A stretch of DNA of 64,000 nt from Bradyrhizobium diazoefficiens (lineage in GTDB: Bacteria > Pseudomonadota > Alphaproteobacteria > Rhizobiales > Xanthobacteraceae), in assembly GCF_018131015.1 (NCBI RefSeq), contig NZ_JAFCJJ010000010.1:62001-126000 (forward strand), in the 5' to 3' direction. The position numbers and the translations under genes are program-made. This document shows, piece after piece, positions 58,162 to 64,000 of this stretch (the stretch's first letter is position 1; each line of letters starts with the position of its first letter). The notes beneath the pieces were generated by a model that saw only the letters and a list, made by a program, of their open reading frames with translations, was not told where the DNA came from and did no database searches.

Positions 58162-60909
58162 ATGGATGATTCCCGCAAGAAGCCCTTCGATCCCTCAATC
58201 GAGGTCTCACCGAACAACCCCTGCCCGTTCCTGCGCGGCCTCGTCGGCGAGGGTTTTGTCGACGGCGGCACCGTCCCGCTCAACACGCTCTCGCAGACCA
58301 TCGCGAATGCGAGCGGCGAGAAGGGCCTGAAGAAGGTTTTGGCCCGTATCCAGGTCCGCGGCATTGCGCTCATCGCCAACGGTCTCGGCCACATCTTCAA
58401 GAGCATCTGGTCAGGCGCGCAGCTCGACGCGCTGCGGGGCGGCCCGCTGGACAAGCACGGCGCCGGCTCGCGCATCCTCGGCGTCGACGGCAAGGTCAAC
58501 GAGGACCAGATCACGCGCCTTGCTAGCTTCGGCCGCGACTACACCGATCCGAACGGCGGAGGCATCGAGCGCGGCCTCAACGCAGCCGAAATCGACCTCT
58601 TCATGCGTGAGAACCTCAAGCGGGCCGGCGATGCGGCGAAATGGTACTACCCGCTGCTGATGAAGTTCGAATGGCCGGTCGTCCTCAAGATCGTCGGCAA
58701 GGGCGAGGGCGAGGACCGCTATCTCAGCGTCACCGACGTGCGCACGCTGTTCAACGAGCGCAAATTCCCCGCTCGCATCAACCAGCGGATCGTGTCGCAG
58801 CCGATATTGTCGGCCTGCGCGATGCGCTTTCGCACAGCGCTCGGGCTCGCAGCGCTTCTCCTTGCGATCGGTCTTGCCGTCATCGTCGCGGTCGCCGAAT
58901 TCCCCAACCAGGTCCGCGCCATGCTGCCGCAGAAGGGAGTCCTCGCGCAGCTCATTCCGCCGCCCTTGCCCGCCGTTCCGGAAACCACGGCCGCCTACTG
59001 GCTCGAGCAGAACTGGTCGCTGAAGGACCGGCACTGGTTCCATCACGCCAGCCAGGGCACCGCGACGTTCCCGGTGCCCTATCGCTGGTTCGTGGCGCTG
59101 GAGCAGCCGCGCCTCAGCCTGATCTTCCGGCCGGGGATGATGAAGGACAGCGCCTATCTCGAGCAATTCGGCTTCATCCCGAGCCCGCAGTCGATCCAGA
59201 CCGACGCCACCACGCTGCGCCGTTTCGGCTACGCCAATGTCTATGAGACGACGCAGGCGGCGGACTGGTCGACCGGATGGACGGCGGCGGAGAATGTCGA
59301 CGGCCTGCCGGTCGGCTTCGCGCGGATGAGCGGCGTCGTCGATCCCGCCACGGGGCGTCGCGAAGAGGACAAGATCGGGCTGACCTGCGCGGCCTGCCAC
59401 ACCGGCCAGATCCATTACAAGGGCATCGACGTGCGCTTCGACGGCGGCGGCGCCATGACCGACCTGAAGAAGCTCGAGCTCGCGACCGGCCTGTCGATCG
59501 CCTACACGTTGTATGTGCCGTTCCGGTTTGACCGCTTCGCCGATCGCGTGCTCGGTCCCGATTCGGGCAAGGCCGACCGCGAGGCGCTGAAGCAGAAGCT
59601 GAGTGCGACCGCCAGCTTCCTGATCGACTGGGCCAAGAACTACGAAAAGACGATCGAGGACAAGAAGACCTGGGACGGCAGGCAGCAGCAGGACACCGAG
59701 GAAGGTTTCGGCCGCCTCGATGCGCTCAACCGCATCGGCAACCAGGTGTTTTCGCAGGATTTCGCGCTCAGCGGGGTCAAGGGATTCGAGAAGAACCTGC
59801 ACGCCCAGGACGCTCCGGTCAGCTTCCCCGCGATCTGGACCGTGCCGTGGTTCAAATTCGCCCAGTACGACGCCTCGATCGAGCAGCCGCTGATCCGCAA
59901 CGCCGGCGAAGCGCTGGGAGTGACCGCGCTCTTGAACCTGTCCGACGCCTATCCGCAGGACCGGATCTGGCGGTCCTCGGTTCACATCAACACGCTCGGC
60001 TGGATCGAGGACATGCTCAGGGGCGCCGATCCGTTCAAATCGGCCAAGCCTGAGTTCAGCGGCCTGCTGGCGCCGAAATGGCCGTCGCAGATCCTCGGCG
60101 ACGCCTGGAAGATCGATCAGAAGAAGGTCGAGAACGGCCGCAAGATCTACACCGAGATGTGCGCCGGATGTCATCTGCCGGCCGTGAGCACCGACGGCTT
60201 CTGGTCCTCGAAACATTGGGAGCCAAGCGGCGACGGCAAGGTTTTGAACGCGGTGACGATCCCGACCGACGAGATCAGGACCGATCCCGAACAGTCCCGC
60301 GTGCTGACCGACCGGATCGTCGACGTGCCCGGCTTCCTGAAGGTCAATACCGCCGACCTCCAGACCTGGTGGCAATGCGACATCCCGACCGCAAGCTCGC
60401 AGACCGAAATGGTCTACGCGCTCGGCCTCATGACCGTCGTCGACCTCGTCGCCCGCAAATGGATGGACGACGAGAAGACCCCGGACGCCGAGCGAGCGAA
60501 GCTGTGGAATCTCGCGCGCAAGAACTGTCTCAATCCGGCGCCGGGACCACGCTACCGCGCACGGCCGCTCAACGGCATCTGGGCGACCGCGCCCTATCTG
60601 CACAACGGCTCGGTGCCCTCGCTCTACTGGCTGCTGAAGCCGGCGAGCGAGCGCCCGCAGAAATTCTGCATGGGCCGCCGCGACTACGATCCGGTCACCG
60701 TCGGCTTCGTCGCCGACGAGCAGTGCAAGACGGGCGAGACCCAGTTCTCGGCGATGGGGGCCGACGGCAAGCCGGTCCAGGGCAACAGCGTGCTCGGCCA
60801 TTCCTTCGAGCTAAAGGAAGGCGAGCCGAAGCGCCCCGGCGTGATCGGCCGCATGTTCAAGGACGACGCCGAGCGCTACGATCTGATCGAGTATCTGAAG
60901 ACGCTGTAG
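58162..60909 (+). CDS. Membrane-anchored di-heme cytochrome c protein with unusual N-terminal domain
   Basis: 915 aa. Residues 1-220: cytoplasmic domain starting with NNPCPFLRGLVGEGFVDGG (P20-C21-P22), then an uncharacterised helical region. Residues about 225-247: one transmembrane helix. Residues 250-915: periplasmic di-heme c domain with C409-A-A-C-H413 (TCAACHTGQIHY) and C667-A-G-C-H671 (MCAGCHLPA), then LNGIWATAPYLHNGSVPSLYWLL, typical of MauG/RoxA-type peroxidase or oxygenase relatives. It presumably oxidises an unknown periplasmic substrate. The N-terminal P-C-P resembles the heme-thiolate peroxidase motif but the match is short. Fusion looks continuous; no frameshift is seen. Confidence 0.85.
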   Translation: MDDSRKKPFDPSIEVSPNNPCPFLRGLVGEGFVDGGTVPLNTLSQTIANASGEKGLKKVLARIQVRGIALIANGLGHIFKSIWSGAQLDALRGGPLDKHGAGSRILGVDGKVNEDQITRLASFGRDYTDPNGGGIERGLNAAEIDLFMRENLKRAGDAAKWYYPLLMKFEWPVVLKIVGKGEGEDRYLSVTDVRTLFNERKFPARINQRIVSQPILSACAMRFRTALGLAALLLAIGLAVIVAVAEFPNQVRAMLPQKGVLAQLIPPPLPAVPETTAAYWLEQNWSLKDRHWFHHASQGTATFPVPYRWFVALEQPRLSLIFRPGMMKDSAYLEQFGFIPSPQSIQTDATTLRRFGYANVYETTQAADWSTGWTAAENVDGLPVGFARMSGVVDPATGRREEDKIGLTCAACHTGQIHYKGIDVRFDGGGAMTDLKKLELATGLSIAYTLYVPFRFDRFADRVLGPDSGKADREALKQKLSATASFLIDWAKNYEKTIEDKKTWDGRQQQDTEEGFGRLDALNRIGNQVFSQDFALSGVKGFEKNLHAQDAPVSFPAIWTVPWFKFAQYDASIEQPLIRNAGEALGVTALLNLSDAYPQDRIWRSSVHINTLGWIEDMLRGADPFKSAKPEFSGLLAPKWPSQILGDAWKIDQKKVENGRKIYTEMCAGCHLPAVSTDGFWSSKHWEPSGDGKVLNAVTIPTDEIRTDPEQSRVLTDRIVDVPGFLKVNTADLQTWWQCDIPTASSQTEMVYALGLMTVVDLVARKWMDDEKTPDAERAKLWNLARKNCLNPAPGPRYRARPLNGIWATAPYLHNGSVPSLYWLLKPASERPQKFCMGRRDYDPVTVGFVADEQCKTGETQFSAMGADGKPVQGNSVLGHSFELKEGEPKRPGVIGRMFKDDAERYDLIEYLKTL

Positions 60910-60919
60910 TGCGCTGCAT

Positions 60920-61006
60920 CGTCATTGCGAGCGCAGCGAAGCAATCCAGAATCTTTCCGCAACGGTAGTCTGGATTGCTTCGTCGCAAGAGCTCCTCGCA
61001 ATGACG
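60920..61006. repeat. Intergenic inverted repeat (cgtcattgcgagc family)
   Basis: cgtcattgcgag...gaagcaatccaga (60920-60950) pairs with tctggattgcttcg...cgcaatgacg (60970-61006) with an insertion in the right arm. It occupies the whole convergent gap of 104 bp and is a Bradyrhizobium-typical repeat. Confidence 0.75.
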
Positions 61007-61013
61007 GAGACTC

Positions 61014-61961
61014 TTACTTGAACAGCGGCGTGCCCGGCACGAAGGCGTCGAAGGCGGCCCAGAACTGGGCGCGGTAGCGGTCCTGCTCCTGCAGGATTTC
61101 GTGCTTCGAGCCGGCGATCACGAGGTGGGAGCCCGCGCGCAGATGATAGGCGAACTCCTCGATCGCCGCGGTCGAGACCACGGTGTCGTTGGAGGCCGCC
61201 AGCATCAGGATCGGCTGGCGTATCTCGGACGGATAGTTCATGCCTCTGAAGGTGTTCATGGCGCTGAACGACGCGTCGGCCCAGGCCACCGTCGGCGAGG
61301 CGAGGCCGAGCGTCGGATCCTCCTCCAGGATCGCAACGTTGCGCGCGTAGCGCACGGGATCGCTGGTCAGGGGATTGTTGATGAAGGGACCGAGCCCGGT
61401 GAGGCGGTCGCTGCCTCCGGGGACGTAGGAGCCGCCCCGGCCCAGCAGCCGCAGCGTCTTGAGTAGTGCCCGCACCGGGAACGAGGTGGCGCGGCCGGGC
61501 AGATCGATCATCGGCGCCGACAGCACCATGCGGTCGAACCAGCGCTTGCCGGCATGGGCGAGGCGCAGCATCACCGCGCCCCCCATGGAATGGGCGAGCG
61601 CAAAATAGGGCGGCGGGCAATCCGGCAGCACCACCTGCTGCACGAAGGTCTCGACGTCGATCTCGTAGTCGGAGAAGGAGCGCACATAGCCCTTGCGCAC
61701 ATCGCGCAGGCGCCGCGAGGAATGACCCTGCCCGCGCCAGTCGATCATCGCGACCGCAAAGCCGCGGTCCCGCAGGTCGCGCACCGTCTCGAAATATTTC
61801 TCGATCTGCTCGCTGCGCCCGGTGAAGACGCAGACGGTGCCCTTGCGATTCGCCGGCGGCGCCCAGCGCGCAAAGCGCAGCTCCACGCCATCAGGGGTCT
61901 TGATGGTGCCGCTGACGACGTTTTCGGGAACGGGGTTGGACGGTATCGAGACCAGCGTCAT
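61014..61961 (-). CDS. Alpha/beta hydrolase, lysophospholipase/monoacylglycerol-lipase type
   Basis: 315 aa. Hallmarks: VCVFTGRSEQIEKYFETVRDL (oxyanion loop), MIDWRGQGHSSR, nucleophile elbow AHSMGGAVML, Asp in ASNDTVVS and His in GSKHEILQE. This is the PldB subgroup hydrolysing monoacylglycerols or lysophospholipids. No signal peptide. ATG 61961 chosen; the frame to 61997 adds twelve unconserved residues. Divergent from the hsp20 gene. Confidence 0.88.
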   Translation of the reverse strand: MTLVSIPSNPVPENVVSGTIKTPDGVELRFARWAPPANRKGTVCVFTGRSEQIEKYFETVRDLRDRGFAVAMIDWRGQGHSSRRLRDVRKGYVRSFSDYEIDVETFVQQVVLPDCPPPYFALAHSMGGAVMLRLAHAGKRWFDRMVLSAPMIDLPGRATSFPVRALLKTLRLLGRGGSYVPGGSDRLTGLGPFINNPLTSDPVRYARNVAILEEDPTLGLASPTVAWADASFSAMNTFRGMNYPSEIRQPILMLAASNDTVVSTAAIEEFAYHLRAGSHLVIAGSKHEILQEQDRYRAQFWAAFDAFVPGTPLFK

Positions 61962-62033
61962 GATGGAGTTGCGTGGGCGCAAAGTGCTGCAAATCAAGGG
62001 GCAGGCGCGCCGAAAAGGCGCGAATGCCGCCCT

Positions 62034-62062
62034 CTTGAACGCCGTCTGGTGCCACCCATATC
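62034..62062 (+). promoter_or_regulatory. Sigma-32 (RpoH)-type heat-shock promoter
   Basis: CTTGAA at 62034-62039, 15-base spacer, then CCCATAT at 62055-62061, close to the sigma-32 consensus (CTTGAAA, 13-15 bases, CCCCATNT). Predicts a start near 62068 and a 5' leader of about 108 nt, which matches a ROSE leader. Confidence 0.75.
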
Positions 62063-62067
62063 ACCTT

Positions 62068-62178
62068 CGTGCAGGCCGCTACCAGTGTTTCGGAACCGGA
62101 ACACAAGGCTGCACACAGGCCCGGCCCGATTGGCGGGCGGGTTATCGAAACAGTCGCTCAATGGAGGACTTGACCATG
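62068..62178 (+). promoter_or_regulatory. ROSE-like RNA thermometer in the hsp20 leader
   Basis: The final hairpin pairs GUC-g-CUC (62153-62159, with a bulged G inside UCGCU) with the ribosome site GAGGAC (62164-62169) across a loop caaug-like. The motif UYGCU with an unpaired G facing the Shine-Dalgarno sequence is the hallmark of ROSE elements. It lies directly before the AUG at 62176. Melting on heat shock would free the ribosome site. Confidence 0.75.
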
Positions 62179-62643
62179 CGTGCCCAGGATCTGACCCCGT
62201 TCTACCGTTCCACCGTCGGCTTCGACCGCCTCTTCAACCTGCTCGACCAGGTGGCCTCGGACGGCAGCCCCGGCTATCCCCCCTACAACATCGAGCGCAC
62301 CGGCGAGAACGCCTACCGCATCACCGTTGCGGTCTCCGGCTTCTCCAAGGACGAACTCTCCCTCGTCGCGAAGGAAAACACGCTGACGATCAAGGGCGAG
62401 AAGGTCGCCAATGAGAACTCGAAATCCGAAGTGCTCTACCGCGGCATCGCCGCCCGTGCTTTCGAGCGCGCCTTCCAGCTTGCCGACTTCGTGCAGGTGA
62501 AGGACGCCTCGCTCGAGAACGGCCTGCTCCACGTCGACCTCGTACGTGAGATTCCCGAGGCCAAGAAGCCGCGCCAGATCGCGATCAACACCGGCGCGCC
62601 GAAGGCGCAGGTGATCGAGAACTCGGCCGCGCAAGCCGCCTGA
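62176..62643 (+). CDS. Hsp20 family small heat-shock protein
   Basis: 155 aa with the alpha-crystallin domain between YPPYNIERTGENAYRITVAVSGFSKDEL and NGLLHVDLVREIPEAKKPRQI (A-x-x-NGLL motif, the I-x-I-like C-terminus RQIAINTGA). It is an ATP-independent chaperone that holds unfolded proteins; IbpA-like class A. ATG at 62176 is chosen, as the ATG at 62161 lies on the ribosome site GGAGG. Heat-shock promoter and ROSE leader upstream. A terminator follows 30 bases after the stop. Confidence 0.93.
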   Translation: MRAQDLTPFYRSTVGFDRLFNLLDQVASDGSPGYPPYNIERTGENAYRITVAVSGFSKDELSLVAKENTLTIKGEKVANENSKSEVLYRGIAARAFERAFQLADFVQVKDASLENGLLHVDLVREIPEAKKPRQIAINTGAPKAQVIENSAAQAA

Positions 62644-62671
62644 AGCACATCGACAGCCCTCCAGGCTTGCG

Positions 62672-62708
62672 AAAACGCCCCGGTGCCCCGGGGCGTTTTT
62701 TCGTTTTT
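62672..62708 (+). terminator. Intrinsic terminator of hsp20
   Basis: aaaacgccccgg (62672-62683) pairs with ccggggcgtttt (62688-62699), loop tgcc, followed by a T-rich tail (ttttttcgttttt). 12-bp stem, bidirectional in principle; on the minus strand it lies just after the PepSY-like gene stop. Confidence 0.9.
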
Positions 62709-63463
62709 CAATCCAGCCCCTGCGCGGCCGGCATGTCCTGCGTCGGCAGGATGGTGGGCGCGGGCTTGGCCTGGCCGACGGTTGGCGCGGCGGCTTGGGC
62801 ATCCTCGGCCGGCTTTGCCTGCACGGCAGCGGTCTGCTGCGCGGGCTGAGCCTGCGACGCCGTAGGTTCTGCCGGCTTGGCGGCGACGAGGGGGTCCCGC
62901 GGCGGCGCGGCCTTGGGCAACGGCACGGTGCGGCTGGCGACATGCGGGATCGGAGCGGGTGGCCTCGGCGGGCCGCCGCGGACCATGGTCGGCGCCGGCA
63001 GTGCGCTGTGGGGACCGTAGGCCGCCACTGCGCGCTCGTCATAGGCCGGCGCCATGCCATAGGCGTCGGCGGCCGGCAGGAAGCGCAAGATCCGCCCGTC
63101 GCGGGCGTCGATCACCAGCCGTCCGTCGTCTCCACGGCGGTCGATCACCGCAATGGTGTACACGCCGCCGCGCAGGCGCGGGATGCCGAGCGGCGAGAAG
63201 CCGTTTTCGCGCAGCACCGCATAGACCTCGGTCGAGGGCAGCAGCGCCGACGCCGGGCCGCGCTCCTCGTAGCCGTAGCCGTAACGCGGCGGCGGAGCCG
63301 GTGCGATGTCCGGCGGCGCGTAGGGCCCGTCGAAATCCGACACCGCGATAGTGGCCCCTCCCGCAATACCGTTCGCCGGAACCTGAGCCAAAACCCGGGA
63401 GGGCCCAGCGATCACGGCCAGCGCCAGCGTGGCGGCAGCCACACATCCTGTGAAAAACTTCAT
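62708..63463 (-). CDS. Secreted PepSY-like protein with Pro/Ala-rich tail
   Basis: 251 aa. Signal peptide (TGCVAAATLALAVIAGPSRVLAQ). A single PepSY-like module at about residues 75-130 (VYAVLRENGFSPLGIPRLRGGVYTIAV, then DGRLVIDARDGRIL) is followed by a long Pro/Ala/Lys-rich low-complexity region. Such proteins occur in the periplasm and may inhibit or bind peptidases. The ATG at 63463 has AGGAG ten bases upstream; the frame to 63604 is not conserved. Confidence 0.78.
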   Translation of the reverse strand: MKFFTGCVAAATLALAVIAGPSRVLAQVPANGIAGGATIAVSDFDGPYAPPDIAPAPPPRYGYGYEERGPASALLPSTEVYAVLRENGFSPLGIPRLRGGVYTIAVIDRRGDDGRLVIDARDGRILRFLPAADAYGMAPAYDERAVAAYGPHSALPAPTMVRGGPPRPPAPIPHVASRTVPLPKAAPPRDPLVAAKPAEPTASQAQPAQQTAAVQAKPAEDAQAAAPTVGQAKPAPTILPTQDMPAAQGLD

Positions 63464-63964
63464 GGTCAAAGCGCTCCTGTCAGGCCCCCGAATGTCACGC
63501 GCTCTTTCGCTTCTTGCGGCGTGACGCGCCTTTCGAGGGCTGATCCGAAGCTTCACCGGGGATTCCGGCGTCGGCAGGGCCGGATCAGGGCGTGTTTGCT
63601 TCAAAACGGGGGCCGCGCGCCATGCGGAAAGCGGTGGTTGACCCCGAGATTGACTCTTGGGGAATCGGGACTTGTGCGCGCTTGTGTGCTAGACAAAAAT
63701 TTGGCAAGGTGAGTGTTAGGACAGGAAGACTGTCTCATTTTGCTTGCGCTCCCGGCATAGGGATTGCAACGAAAGTCGGTGCTTTCGAGCGCCAGGAAGG
63801 CAACAGGCAAAGCCGTTCACGGGGACGTGGAGCGCCTTGGCCTGAATTTAAGAAAATGCGGCTCGCTAGCGGACGAGCGGTGACCCAGAGGCGGGTGCCG
63901 CGGTACGCCCAAGGTGCGCCGAAGAAGGCGGTGAGGCAGCTTGCCGCACGGAGAGGACAGGACA
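63464..63964. other. 501-bp upstream region of the last gene
   Basis: Spacer between the divergent PepSY-like gene and the start at 63965. It contains a small hairpin gacag-gaaga-ctgtc (63721-63735) and GC-rich leader-like sequence from about 63830 on (ggctcgctagcggacgagcgg, gcggtgaggcagcttgccgc). The long leader may hold a regulatory RNA, but I recognise no riboswitch class. Confidence 0.35.
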
Positions 63965-64000
63965 ATGAACGGGTCGCAATTCGAGCGCGGAAACATCGTG
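63965..64000 (+). CDS. Start of an unidentified gene, cut by the window end
   Basis: ATG at 63965 with GAGAGGACAGG just upstream begins MNGSQFERGNIV, twelve codons open to the end. Only the start is visible; I cannot assign a family from twelve residues. Confidence 0.5.
   Translation, partial: MNGSQFERGNIV

Noticed and set aside
58411..60801. 796-codon minus-strand ORF opposite the di-heme cytochrome
   Set aside because: Shadow frame, no family resemblance, and CxxCH motifs on the plus strand define the true gene.
1..64000. Mobile elements, prophage or CRISPR arrays
   Set aside because: No transposase, integrase, phage structural gene or regularly spaced repeat was found anywhere in the window.

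Overview
The window looks like chromosomal DNA of a Bradyrhizobium-type alphaproteobacterium (Nitrobacteraceae, Hyphomicrobiales). The evidence is high GC throughout, many Rhizobiales-type genes (CpdR, HisN-type phosphatase, DUF3606, YiaA/YiaB, nucleotide cyclase with TPRs), a ROSE-type heat-shock leader on a small heat-shock gene, and several families of imperfect inverted repeats between genes. These are assignments from reading the sequence; no database search was run. I see no insertion sequence, prophage, CRISPR array or integrase.

Layout. 1-2.9 kb: a glutamate/aspartate-type ABC importer (gltIJKL order, minus strand, truncated at base 1), with a perfect 15-bp hairpin after the binding-protein gene. 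3-16 kb: catabolic enzymes (M20 peptidase, flavin monooxygenase, benzoylformate-decarboxylase-like ThDP enzyme, TfoX-like protein, GFA-like protein, OYE alkene reductase, aldehyde dehydrogenase, a frameshifted SDR, and an operon of two amidohydrolases plus a Rieske protein). 16-20 kb: an overlapping GNAT-like/polytopic membrane protein pair, then a TetR regulator divergent from a PspA-like/YiaAB pair with three TetR-type dyads between them. 20-29.5 kb: GH3 hexosaminidase, DUF4173 membrane protein with a CreBC-like two-component system, DUF3606 protein, amine oxidase, a secreted protein, and an alpha/beta-hydrolase-fold protein that lacks its catalytic motifs.

29.8-38.1 kb is the most coherent functional region. 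An FNR/FixK-type box precedes a branched-chain-type binding protein. Further on, ubiT-ubiU-ubiV (oxygen-independent ubiquinone hydroxylation) is divergent from ubiD-ubiX (polyprenyl-hydroxybenzoate decarboxylation), with a second, weaker FNR-like dyad between them. A mandelate-racemase homologue in the same region has Arg in place of one catalytic Lys. 38.1-43.6 kb: a cytoplasmic sulfatase divergent from a GntR regulator and a sugar-type ABC importer that has no ATPase gene. 43.6-49 kb: NUDIX, ATC-hydrolase-like, DUF488, DUF2945, a probable heme-binding-type protein and DUF2278 plus lamin-tail genes.

49-53.5 kb: tRNA-Val(GAC), cpdR divergent from an N-formylglutamate amidohydrolase, then hisN. 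Between the last two, on the minus strand, is a convincing small RNA of about 90 nt with CCUCC anti-Shine-Dalgarno motifs, a promoter and an intrinsic terminator; it resembles the alphaproteobacterial suhB/MmgR family. 53.5-64 kb: LysR/TauE divergent pair, LysE exporter, cyclase-TPR protein, a membrane-anchored di-heme cytochrome fused to an unusual N-terminal domain, a lysophospholipase-like hydrolase, an hsp20 gene with a sigma-32-like promoter and ROSE-like thermometer, a PepSY-like secreted protein, and the first codons of an unidentified gene.
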